Positions 1 to 7,481 of a stretch of 64,000 nt of DNA are shown here, one piece after another (the first letter of the stretch is position 1; every line of letters starts with the position of its first letter). The DNA lies in NCBI GenBank assembly GCA_902768125.1, contig CACXKA010000003.1:124001-188000 (forward strand), written 5' to 3'. This DNA is from an uncultured Bacteroidales bacterium. Lineage in GTDB: Bacteria; Bacteroidota; Bacteroidia; Bacteroidales; Bacteroidaceae. The notes under the pieces are model-generated. The model worked only from the letters and a program-made list of their open reading frames with translations. It was not told the origin of the DNA and searched no databases. The position numbers and the translations under genes were made by a program.

Positions 1-699
1 ATCTGCAACCCCAACAACCCAACGGGTTATCTCTATACGCGTCGTGAGATGAATCAAATCCGTGACCTCGTGAAGAAGTACGACCTTTATCTCTTCTCTG
101 ATGAGGTGTATCGTGAGTTCATCTATACGGGTTCTCCATACATTTCCGCTTGCCACCTCGAAGGCATTGAGCAGAATGTGGTGCTGATCGACTCTGTGTC
201 GAAGCGTTACAGCGAATGCGGTATCCGTATTGGTGCACTCATCACGAAGAACGAGGAAATCCGCAAGGCGGTGATGAAATTCTGTCAGGCACGTCTTAGT
301 CCCCCACTCATCGGTCAGATTGCAGCAGAGGCAAGTCTCGATGCACCAGAGGAATACAGTCGTGACGTGTATGATGAATATGTGGAGCGACGCAAGTGTC
401 TCATTGACGGTCTGAACCGCATTCCAGGCGTCTATTCGCCTATTCCGATGGGAGCCTTCTATACGGTGGCTCGTCTGCCTGTGGATGATTGCGAGAAGTT
501 CTGCGCTTGGTGTCTTTCTGAGTTCAACTATGAGGGCGAGACCGTCATGATGGCTCCTGCAGCTGGTTTCTACACGACGCCTGGCGCTGGCAAGAATGAG
601 GTGCGTATTGCCTACGTGCTGAAGAAGGAAGACCTCGTAAGGGCACTCTTCGTGCTGAGAAAGGCATTGGAGGCTTATCCAGGGAGAATAGAAAGTTGA
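1..699 (+). CDS. Pyridoxal-phosphate aminotransferase, class I/II (5' end outside window)
   Basis: The reading frame is open from base 1, so only the C-terminal 232 residues are present. The fragment begins in the substrate/cofactor loop NPNNPTG that class I aminotransferases carry. The cofactor-contacting SDEVY follows, then the PLP-lysine region SVSKRYSECGIRIG, where the Lys at fragment residue 68 should form the Schiff base; RIG matches the usual GxRxG phosphate-binding end. The C-terminal small domain ends with a normal stop. Substrate cannot be told from the fragment; aspartate-type aminotransferase is the usual annotation. The lolE-like gene follows after 34 nt, separated by a short TTAAGG-type repeat. 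Confidence 0.92.
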   Translation: MCNPNNPTGYLYTRREMNQIRDLVKKYDLYLFSDEVYREFIYTGSPYISACHLEGIEQNVVLIDSVSKRYSECGIRIGALITKNEEIRKAVMKFCQARLSPPLIGQIAAEASLDAPEEYSRDVYDEYVERRKCLIDGLNRIPGVYSPIPMGAFYTVARLPVDDCEKFCAWCLSEFNYEGETVMMAPAAGFYTTPGAGKNEVRIAYVLKKEDLVRALFVLRKALEAYPGRIES

Positions 700-700
700 C

Positions 701-732
701 AATTAAGGTTATCGTTAAGGTTAACGTTTAAC
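701..732. repeat. Short degenerate TTAAGG/GTTAAC repeats
   Basis: The 34-nt gap between the aminotransferase and the permease is almost wholly made of variants of TTAAGGTTA and GTTAACG. Similar TTAACC-type runs occur at 6801-6861. They look like slippage-prone filler sequence and no function is evident. Confidence 0.6.
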
Positions 733-733
733 A

Positions 734-1981
734 TTGAGTTTCGAACTATTCATAGCAAAACGCATCTATGCGGACAAGGTAGAGGACGGGGAACGATTTT
801 CCCGTCCTGCTATTCGTATAGCCATGTTGGGCGTGGCGATAGGCGTGGCTGTGATGATTCTGAGCCTTGCCGTCGTGTTGGGCTTCAAGCATGAAGTCTG
901 TTCCAAAGTCATCGGTTTTGGCAGCCATATTCAGGTGGTGAGTCTGACGCAGAACCAGAACTATGAGATGATGCCCGTACTGACCAACGACACCCTTATC
1001 CGCAAGGTGAAAAAAGTGCGAGGCGTCAGTCACATTCAGAAGTTCGCCACGAAGATTGGTATCTTGAAGACAGAGGAAAACTTTCGAGGTCTGACTTTCA
1101 AGGGAGTGGGAGAGGACTATGACCTTTCTTTCTTCCGTAACTCGATGGTTGACGGTAAGATGCCTAAGTTTTCCTCTAAGGAAGCTTCCAATGAAATTCT
1201 TCTCTCAAAGAAGGTGGCAGGCGACTTGGGTGTGAAGACAGGCGACAAGATTTTTGCTTACTTCATGGGTGAGGAATCCATGCGAGCACGTCGTTTCAAA
1301 GTGGCGGGAATTTTTGCCACTAACATGAACGACTACGACAAGAATTATGTCATCACCGACCTCTATACAGTTCGCAAACTGAACGGCTGGGATGAAGAAA
1401 TGTCGTCAGGATTGGAAGTGACGGTGAACGACTTTGACCATGTGGAGGAATTGACGCAGAAACTTCAGTTCATCCATCAGGGAGTGGACAGGAACGGAGT
1501 GACCTATGGCGTGTTCAGCATCAAGGAAATGGCAGCACACACCTTTGCTTGGTTGTCTGTCTTGGACATGAATGTGGTGATGATTCTCGTGTTGATGATC
1601 CTCGTGAGTGCCTTCACCGTTGTCAGCGGATTGCTCATCATCATGCTCGAACGCATCAACATGATAGGCACCTTGAAAGTGTTGGGAGCAACCAATGTGT
1701 CTGTCAGGAGAATCTTCATCAATTTCAGCATTATGCTGGTCGGTCAGGGCTTGCTTTGGGGCAATGTGTTCGGCTTGCTCATTTGTTGGATTCAGCAACG
1801 ATTCCACCTCATTTCCCTCGATGCCTCCGTCTATTACATCGACTCTGTGCCCATCCAGTTCAATTGGTGGCTCATCTTTGCCATCAATGTCATCACGCTG
1901 CTCATCTCCACTCTTGTCATTTGGGGCAGCTCTCATCTCATCAGTATCGGCAAACCCTCCCAAACCATCCGTTACGAGTAA
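734..1981 (+). CDS. ABC transporter permease, LolC/LolE (FtsX) family
   Basis: Integral inner-membrane protein of 415 residues, the usual length for the lipoprotein-releasing permeases LolC/LolE. A TTG at 734 is the start because translation then begins MSFELFIAKRIY, the standard N-terminus of this family, and no in-frame ATG lies close upstream. One transmembrane segment lies at about residues 30-50, followed by a periplasmic MacB/FtsX-type domain of some 220 residues. Three more membrane segments make up the C-terminal third (FtsX domain). Known relatives work with a LolD-type ATPase to release lipoproteins from the inner membrane. No ATPase gene is adjacent, so the partner must be elsewhere. 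A bidirectional terminator follows at 2100. Confidence 0.9.
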   Translation: MSFELFIAKRIYADKVEDGERFSRPAIRIAMLGVAIGVAVMILSLAVVLGFKHEVCSKVIGFGSHIQVVSLTQNQNYEMMPVLTNDTLIRKVKKVRGVSHIQKFATKIGILKTEENFRGLTFKGVGEDYDLSFFRNSMVDGKMPKFSSKEASNEILLSKKVAGDLGVKTGDKIFAYFMGEESMRARRFKVAGIFATNMNDYDKNYVITDLYTVRKLNGWDEEMSSGLEVTVNDFDHVEELTQKLQFIHQGVDRNGVTYGVFSIKEMAAHTFAWLSVLDMNVVMILVLMILVSAFTVVSGLLIIMLERINMIGTLKVLGATNVSVRRIFINFSIMLVGQGLLWGNVFGLLICWIQQRFHLISLDASVYYIDSVPIQFNWWLIFAINVITLLISTLVIWGSSHLISIGKPSQTIRYE

Positions 1982-1988
1982 TTTCCCA

Positions 1989-2072
1989 ATAACCTGCCTC
2001 TGCTGAATAATAAGCGTTCCTTATTGAGCAATAACCTGCCCTTATTCAGAAATAAGTGCCACTTATTGAAAA
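1989..2072. repeat. 84-bp hairpin-rich dispersed repeat, copy 1
   Basis: This block matches 57850-57933 at 75 of 84 positions without gaps (counted by eye). It contains three short dyads built on AATAAG/CTTATT; the last, AATAAGTGCCACTTATT, is a perfect inverted repeat in both copies. It lies between the lolE-like stop codon and the shared terminator. It is probably a REP-like or MITE-like element, or a family of structured intergenic elements. Confidence 0.8.
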
Positions 2073-2099
2073 ATAGTCGCCATCTATTGAAAATAAAAA

Positions 2100-2133
2100 G
2101 AGAGGCTCCGAGAGGAAGCCTCTCCTTGTTTTT
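2100..2133. terminator. Bidirectional intrinsic terminator between convergent genes
   Basis: GAGAGGCT (2100-2107) pairs with AGCCTCTC (2117-2124). A T-rich tract follows on the plus strand (to 2133), and A-rich sequence precedes it (2089-2099), giving a T-run on the minus strand too. It can serve both the permease gene and the leftward SIMPL gene. Confidence 0.85.
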
Positions 2134-2145
2134 AACCACGGATGA

Positions 2146-2838
2146 TTAATCCTTCAGGGAATAGGTGATGGTTGAGACTACGCGCACCTTCTTTTTGTAG
2201 GGGGTGTCGGCTTCGTCGATGGAGAATTCGCCTTGACCTGCTGCCACAATCTTGTTGATGGTTGAGTGGCTGTTTTCTGCAAATTGACTGGCGGTCTTCT
2301 CAGCATTGCTGATTGCCTCTGCCATCATTTCGGGTTTCAGTTGCTGGAACTGAGTGTACTCGTACTCGGCATAGTCTGAGTCCAAAATCACGTCTCTGTC
2401 AATCAGCTCGTCTACTTGCTGGCGCAACTGACTGATGAATTGGGTGTCTTTCGAGGTGACTTTCAAGGAACGTCTGACTGTGTAGTGATAACGTGGCTGG
2501 TTGTTGTTCCATGCATTTGCCAGATTGTCGGTCACGTCATAGGTGTTGACCGTCACTTCGCCCTTTCCTTTGATGCCTTTCTCTTTCAGGAACTGCTGAA
2601 TGGCATCCATCTTTGTGTTGAGGGTGCTGAAGAGCGGCTTCAGGTCGTCGCCTGCCACTTGCACGCTCATCGTCCAAGTCACCTTGTCGGCATCGACTTC
2701 CTTTTCTGCCAAGCCTTTGACTGTCACGCGACGATCTTTATTTGTGAAATTGTCAATGCCGCCCTTGATGCACAATCCGAGCATCAAGAGACCTACAGCC
2801 ACAATGGCTGCCACAATGATTTTCTCATACTTTTGCAT
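2146..2838 (-). CDS. SIMPL domain (DUF541) protein
   Basis: Protein of 230 residues with one N-terminal hydrophobic anchor (about residues 8-26) and a SIMPL/DUF541 domain over most of the rest. Family hallmarks are the early VTVKGLAEKEVDADKV segment and the pattern of a long central helix with flanking strands (KVTSKDTQFISQLRQQVDEL). SIMPL proteins are periplasmic or membrane-anchored, form oligomers and have no settled enzymatic activity. Some are linked to oxidative stress. The gene reads leftward, 53 nt upstream of the end of nothing on its own strand, with the Sel1-TonB gene transcribed in the same direction just upstream, so the two may form an operon. Confidence 0.88.
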   Translation of the reverse strand: MQKYEKIIVAAIVAVGLLMLGLCIKGGIDNFTNKDRRVTVKGLAEKEVDADKVTWTMSVQVAGDDLKPLFSTLNTKMDAIQQFLKEKGIKGKGEVTVNTYDVTDNLANAWNNNQPRYHYTVRRSLKVTSKDTQFISQLRQQVDELIDRDVILDSDYAEYEYTQFQQLKPEMMAEAISNAEKTASQFAENSHSTINKIVAAGQGEFSIDEADTPYKKKVRVVSTITYSLKD

Positions 2839-2891
2839 AGTACTGTCGTTTATAAAGTCAGTTTATGAATTTGTGCCACCAAGCAGCTTTG

Positions 2892-3752
2892 TCATTCTTG
2901 TGCTCCCGCTGCCTCTGGATTCCCCTCGGGTTCAGGTGCTGCCATCTTGAATGATATGGGCAGGGTGTAGCTCACGCGAACTGCTTTACCATCTTTCTTG
3001 CCGGGTTTCCATTTGGGCATATCCTTGACCACTCGGACAGCTTCTGCATCAAGTGCTGCATGAACAGGTCTCAAGACTTTCACTTCGTCGATGCTGCCGT
3101 CTTTGTTGACGACGAACCCAACCAACACGCGTCCCTGCGCGTTTTCCTTCATGGCTTCTTCTGGATATTTCATGTTTTGCGACAACCAGGTCATGAGTGC
3201 CTGCTGACCATCTGGGAATTCAGCTTGCTCATCAGGCACGTCCACCACAGGCTCCATCTGTCGGGGAGGGAAGGGGAATGCTGGCTGTGCTGCCTCTTTC
3301 TTGGGCTCCAGCTTGATGATGTCTTTGTACACCTTTGCCCAATATTCGGCTTTCTCCTCGTTTTTAGGCACTCCGGCTCCTTGGTGATAGATGGTGGCAA
3401 GATTGAATTGCGCGTCTTTTAGTCCTTGGTTGGCTGCTTTCTCAAACCATTCCAATGCCTTGTCCATGTCTTGTGGAACGACCTTGCCTTCGACATAGAA
3501 AGCTGCTAAGTTGTACTGTGCGCCTGCATGACCATCGGTCGCTGCCTTTTCGTAAGCAGCGAAAGCTTTGTCATACTTCTTTGCTTCCAGAAATTCGTTT
3601 CCTTTCTGGTAGTTCTTTTCGGCCTCGGCAGCTTTCTTGGCTGCCTGTTGCCTTGCAAATTGTGCCGGATTGCCAAATCCGGGGAACTGTGCCGACATGC
3701 TCACCGTCACCATCAGGGCGGCTATAGTGAGAAGCCATTTGTTCTTTGCCAT
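2892..3752 (-). CDS. Sel1-repeat protein with C-terminal TonB domain
   Basis: 286 residues. A signal peptide (cleavage after about residue 21) is followed by an Ala/Lys-rich helix and two to three Sel1/TPR-like repeats (about residues 45-140, with AGAQYNLAAFY and KDAQFNLATIY). A Pro-rich linker leads to a TonB C-terminal domain (about 195-270) with the family signatures YPEEA, GRVLVGFVV and a final FKM strand. TonB C-terminal domains normally bind TonB boxes of outer-membrane receptors. Here the usual membrane anchor is replaced by what looks like a cleavable signal, so periplasmic scaffolding is possible. The last 15 residues are Pro/Glu/Ala-rich. Confidence 0.88.
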   Translation of the reverse strand: MAKNKWLLTIAALMVTVSMSAQFPGFGNPAQFARQQAAKKAAEAEKNYQKGNEFLEAKKYDKAFAAYEKAATDGHAGAQYNLAAFYVEGKVVPQDMDKALEWFEKAANQGLKDAQFNLATIYHQGAGVPKNEEKAEYWAKVYKDIIKLEPKKEAAQPAFPFPPRQMEPVVDVPDEQAEFPDGQQALMTWLSQNMKYPEEAMKENAQGRVLVGFVVNKDGSIDEVKVLRPVHAALDAEAVRVVKDMPKWKPGKKDGKAVRVSYTLPISFKMAAPEPEGNPEAAGAQE

Positions 3753-3798
3753 TTGTTTTCTGATTTTGATAGATTAGTAAATAAAGTGATTGATGTCG

Positions 3799-3827
3799 CA
3801 AAGTTACGAAAAAGTTCCAGAAACAAA
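3799..3827 (-). promoter_or_regulatory. Bacteroidota-type promoter for the Sel1-TonB gene
   Basis: On the minus strand TAACTTTG occupies 3799-3806, with TTTG about 17 nt further upstream (3824-3827). The predicted start lies about 40 nt before the ATG at 3752. Confidence 0.65.
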
Positions 3828-3929
3828 CAAGCATTTTGGAAACTTTCTCAGAAAGATTTTGTGGTTTGCTGAAAATGTTGTTACTTTGCAAGAGGTTTTT
3901 GACAATCACTATTTAATACTTTTACAAAT

Positions 3930-4835
3930 ATGAAGAATTTTTCGTTTATTGCGCTGGGATTGTTCGTGTCCCTGATGATGTGGAACTGCAAAGGTCAGAC
4001 CACAGGTGATAATAGCACTGACGGAACGGATTCCGTGGTGGCAACAGAGAACCCGCTGAAGGTGGGCATGCCTGATATGGTGAAGTTTGTGAGAGTGGTG
4101 GCTGACGAGAGTACGGAAGTGCACATGGAGGCTGATGAGGAAAGTCCTTGGCGTGTGCTCTGGATGGAGGATCTGGAGTCGGATATGGCTGACATCGTGT
4201 ATATGTGGTCGAACGAGGATGTGCCCGATGGCTATCGTTGTGACGAGGCTCCAGCCTATGCTGGCGACGTGCTGGCTGTAGTGGGCGAGGAGGGTGACTT
4301 CTACAAGGTGAGCATCCGCAATGAACTTAGCATGCTTAATTTTGGTTATGTGAAGAAGGCAGACGTGGAGGATGTGGAGGCTGAGCCAATGAATCTCGAT
4401 GACTTGCTGGAAGAGATTGAATACATCCATATTCGAGTGGTGAAGGATGGCAAGTATAAGGGATTGGTGCTGCGCTCCATCATGGACGAGCTGCAAGGCG
4501 ATAAATTTGAGGTGGGTGTGCTGCTGAACAACGTGCTGGCATTCCCAGAAGAGAATTCTTTCTTCATCGAATACGACCCAGATGTGAAGGAACTGACGTT
4601 TGCTGCTGATGTTCCAAACAATAATACCCCCAACTATTTCACGTTCCCCAAGTCAATGGCTTTTATAAGTGAGAACGGGTATCCGGAGGGCTTTGATCCT
4701 AACAAGCTGACGGATGAGCAGATTGACAGAATTGTGAAGGACGTGATGAAGGCGGAGTCGGAGTTTGTGAAGTATGAATTTGTGATTCCGATGACGGAAG
4801 GTGGCGTGAGAACTTTCTGGCTGAAGAGCAAGTAA
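3930..4835 (+). CDS. Lipoprotein with SH3-like segment, function unknown
   Basis: 301 residues with a lipoprotein signal ending in Cys20 (FVSLMMWNCK). An acidic region with a bacterial SH3-like pattern (about residues 95-145, including DVLAVVGEEGDFYKVSI and then GYVKKADVE) precedes a C-terminal half that I do not recognise. The protein is rich in Asp and Glu. Probably attached to the periplasmic side of a membrane. The SGNH hydrolase gene starts 36 nt downstream in the same direction, so co-transcription is likely. A near-consensus TTacTTTG box lies about 35 nt before the start. Confidence 0.7.
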   Translation: MKNFSFIALGLFVSLMMWNCKGQTTGDNSTDGTDSVVATENPLKVGMPDMVKFVRVVADESTEVHMEADEESPWRVLWMEDLESDMADIVYMWSNEDVPDGYRCDEAPAYAGDVLAVVGEEGDFYKVSIRNELSMLNFGYVKKADVEDVEAEPMNLDDLLEEIEYIHIRVVKDGKYKGLVLRSIMDELQGDKFEVGVLLNNVLAFPEENSFFIEYDPDVKELTFAADVPNNNTPNYFTFPKSMAFISENGYPEGFDPNKLTDEQIDRIVKDVMKAESEFVKYEFVIPMTEGGVRTFWLKSK

Positions 4836-4871
4836 TGGCTGAATATGTTTAACCAAAAATAGGATTAGAAA

Positions 4872-6074
4872 ATGAAGAAAAGCGTTTTACTGTTGACAGC
4901 AATGTTGATGGTGTCTATGATGATGTCGGCAAAAGAGAAAAAGCAGCAGTATGTGGCAACATGGACTACAGCCATTCAGAAGGTGGAGCCGCACAACTTG
5001 GCTCCTGCTCCTTATCTGGCAGGCAATTCCTTGCGTCAGATTGTGGAGATTTCGTTTGGTGGTGAGGAAGTGGCACTCAAGTTGTCGAATGAGTTCAACA
5101 AGGAGGAAACTGAGATTTTAGGAGTGGAATTGGCTGAGGCAGCATCGCAGGGTGCGTCTTCAGACATCAAAGGTTCATCGACTCCGCTGACTTTCAACGG
5201 TCTGAGAGGAGTGACTATGAAGCCAGGAGAAGTGATAGTGTCTGACCCTGTAGCCTTCAAGATGAAACCTCGTATGAATGTGGCCATCACCATTCATTTT
5301 GGCAAGGCTTCACAGACAGATGTGACGGGTCATCCAGGTTCTCGCACCAGCTCTTATATTGCACAAGGTGACACGAAGAACTTCAAAGATGCTGTGGAAA
5401 CGGCACATTGGTACTACATCAACAGCTTGTTGGTCGTGAAGCCTCAAGGAAAGTTTGGTGCAATTGCTGCAATAGGCAACTCCATCACCGATGGTAGAGG
5501 TACCACTACTAACGGACAGAACCGTTGGACAGACGTGTTGTCAAAGCGTCTCTTGAAGAACAAGAAGACCAAGAATCTGAGTGTGCTGAACTTAGGCTTA
5601 GGTGGCAACTGTGTGCTGCGTGGTGGTTTAGGCCCCACGGCAAACAGCCGTTTTGAGCGCGATGTGCTGAAGCAGGAAGGTGTGAAGTATGCGATTGTGT
5701 TTGAAGGTGTGAATGACTTGGGCGGTTCACGAGACGGTGAGGCTACTGCCAAACAACTGATTGAGTCGTTCCAGAAGATGATTCGTCTCGCACACGAGAA
5801 GGGCATCAAGATTTATGGTGGAACCATCATGCCAATCAAGGGCAACAACTATTATAATGAAACCCGCGAGAAGGGTCGTCAGATGGTGAACGAATGGATT
5901 CGCACTTCTGGTGAGTATGATGGTGTCATCGACTTTGATGCTGCCACATGCGACCCTCAGCAAACGGATCGTTTGAACCCTGATTTCCTGTTCGAGAACG
6001 ACTGGCTGCATCCTAATGCCAGCGGTTATCAGAAGATGGGTGAGTCGATTGACCTCAACCTCTTCACTCGCTAA
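4872..6074 (+). CDS. Secreted SGNH/GDSL-type hydrolase
   Basis: 400 residues with a signal peptide (about 1-20). An N-terminal beta-rich domain (about 25-185) precedes an SGNH hydrolase domain. The four family blocks are visible: Ser204 in AIGNSITDG, the glycine block GLGGN near 242-246, Asn281 in GVND, and Asp377/His380 in DWLHPN. This fold deacetylates or de-esterifies carbohydrates and lipids. The two-domain layout resembles secreted carbohydrate esterases of gut Bacteroidales, so an acetyl-esterase role on plant or host glycans is the best inference. A strong terminator follows directly. Confidence 0.88.
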   Translation: MKKSVLLLTAMLMVSMMMSAKEKKQQYVATWTTAIQKVEPHNLAPAPYLAGNSLRQIVEISFGGEEVALKLSNEFNKEETEILGVELAEAASQGASSDIKGSSTPLTFNGLRGVTMKPGEVIVSDPVAFKMKPRMNVAITIHFGKASQTDVTGHPGSRTSSYIAQGDTKNFKDAVETAHWYYINSLLVVKPQGKFGAIAAIGNSITDGRGTTTNGQNRWTDVLSKRLLKNKKTKNLSVLNLGLGGNCVLRGGLGPTANSRFERDVLKQEGVKYAIVFEGVNDLGGSRDGEATAKQLIESFQKMIRLAHEKGIKIYGGTIMPIKGNNYYNETREKGRQMVNEWIRTSGEYDGVIDFDAATCDPQQTDRLNPDFLFENDWLHPNASGYQKMGESIDLNLFTR

Positions 6075-6094
6075 ACAGGAATTCTCTGATACAG

Positions 6095-6132
6095 AGAGAG
6101 GCACTTCCCTGATGGGAAATGCCTCTCTTTTT
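6095..6132 (+). terminator. Intrinsic terminator after the SGNH hydrolase gene
   Basis: AGAGAGGCA (6095-6103) pairs with TGCCTCTCT (6120-6128), and inner TTCCC/GGGAA extends the stem. A T tract follows at 6128-6132. Confidence 0.88.
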
Positions 6133-6151
6133 GTTTGCGATGCTGTGTGCT

Positions 6152-6796
6152 TCAACCTCTCAGATAGGGATTGTATTGCTTCTCCCGTCCGATGGTGGTA
6201 GAAGGTCCGTGTCCGCAGAATACTTGGATGTCATCTGGCAGCGTTGACAACTTCAGTAGGCTCTTCACGATGTCTTGATAAGAACCGCCTTCGAGGTCGG
6301 TGCGTCCGCAGCTGCCACAAAACAGCGTGTCTCCCGAAAAGAGCACTTTATCTTTCTCGGAATAGAAACAGATGCATCCACGCGAATGCCCAGGGGTGGC
6401 GAGCACCTTCAACGTGGTGTTGCCAAACGTGACCTCACTACCATCAAGCAAGGAAGTGCCCAATGGAGGCAACGGAGGGTGGGGGATGCCCACGCCCACG
6501 ACGGAACGAATCTGCTCATCCATATTCTCGTAGATGTGCAGGTCTTCGTAGTTGGCTTCAGGACGAAGTCCCAAATCTCGATGCACGAAAGTGTTGCCCC
6601 ACACGTGATCGAAGTGCAGGTGTGTGTTGAGCAGATGCTTCACCTGCAGGTCGTTGCTGGCAATATATTTCTTGATATCAGCCCACTCATATTCGTCGGA
6701 ACAGCCACAATCAATGATGACGGCTTCCTTTGTTTCGTCGCTCACCACATAGCAGTTCTCGCATAGAGGGTTCACCTCAAATCTCTTGATGTCCAT
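6152..6796 (-). CDS. Metallo-beta-lactamase fold hydrolase (glyoxalase II-like)
   Basis: 214 residues. The zinc-binding signature THLHFDH is at 58-64 (His59, His61, Asp63, His64). Further metal ligands are seen in GHS, SGDTLF (bridging Asp) and the final GHG. Length and motifs fit the small stand-alone MBL-fold hydrolases often annotated as hydroxyacylglutathione hydrolase or YcbL-like. The substrate is unknown. No signal peptide, so cytoplasmic. The gene is followed on the right, upstream in transcription, by rsmG and the DUF4301 gene, all leftward and closely spaced, suggesting one transcript. Confidence 0.9.
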   Translation of the reverse strand: MDIKRFEVNPLCENCYVVSDETKEAVIIDCGCSDEYEWADIKKYIASNDLQVKHLLNTHLHFDHVWGNTFVHRDLGLRPEANYEDLHIYENMDEQIRSVVGVGIPHPPLPPLGTSLLDGSEVTFGNTTLKVLATPGHSRGCICFYSEKDKVLFSGDTLFCGSCGRTDLEGGSYQDIVKSLLKLSTLPDDIQVFCGHGPSTTIGREKQYNPYLRG

Positions 6797-6800
6797 TTTC

Positions 6801-6861
6801 TTTAACCTTTTCCGTCTTTAACCCTTAACCTTTAACCTCTAACCTTTACCCCTTAACCCTT
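6801..6861. repeat. Degenerate TTAACC repeat running into the end of rsmG
   Basis: A run of TTTAACC/CCTTAACC-type units fills the gap between the MBL-fold gene and rsmG and also covers the last five codons of rsmG, so its C-terminus (VRVKG) is encoded by repeat sequence. Confidence 0.7.
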
Positions 6862-7478
6862 ACAACAACATGCACCACTTTCTTGGTCTTAAAATATTCT
6901 TCCTCAAAGAAGTCGCTCAAATCCCACTCTGTGGCGATGTTTCTCATAGAGGCAATCTCGCTTGCCAGTTCTCCACCCTTTAGGGCGATGATTCCGTTGG
7001 GCACAGCATTGTGCTGGTCGCGCTTGATGTTCTTACGAGCCACCTTCATCAGATCGACCATAGGCATCACGGCACGAGTCACCACGAAGTCATACTGTTC
7101 CTTGATTTCTTCGGCTCTTGCGTGACTCAACTTAACGTTTTTTAATCCGATAGCTGTTGCCACCTCGCTGGCCACTTTGATCTTCTTTCCAACACTGTCC
7201 ACCAAATGGAATTGTACATTCGGGAAGAGAATTGCCAATGGGATGCCCGGAAATCCACCTCCCGTTCCCAAATCCATGATGGTGGTGCCGTCCTTGAAAT
7301 TCACCACTTTGGCGATGCCCAACGAGTGCAGAACATGATGCTCATACAGGTTCTGGATGTCCTTACGCGAAATGACATTGATCTTGGCATTCCAGTCATT
7401 ATAAAGAGCCTCAAGTTGAGCAAATTGCTCAACCTGAAGCTCTGTGAGTTTTGGGAAATACTTCTGAATAATCGTCAT
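6846..7478 (-). CDS. rsmG: 16S rRNA (guanine-N7) methyltransferase RsmG
   Basis: 210 residues, the usual length. The AdoMet-binding loop DLGTGGGFPGIPLA lies at about 69-82, preceded by the family segment NVISRKD...LYEHHVLHSL. VTRAV follows near residue 135. RsmG methylates G527 of 16S rRNA in the 530 loop (E. coli numbering). The start is 3 nt from the end of the DUF4301 gene upstream, indicating tight coupling in one transcript. The last codons lie in an intergenic repeat, so the C-terminus may vary between strains. Confidence 0.95.
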   Translation of the reverse strand: MTIIQKYFPKLTELQVEQFAQLEALYNDWNAKINVISRKDIQNLYEHHVLHSLGIAKVVNFKDGTTIMDLGTGGGFPGIPLAILFPNVQFHLVDSVGKKIKVASEVATAIGLKNVKLSHARAEEIKEQYDFVVTRAVMPMVDLMKVARKNIKRDQHNAVPNGIIALKGGELASEIASMRNIATEWDLSDFFEEEYFKTKKVVHVVVRVKG

Positions 7479-7481
7479 AGT

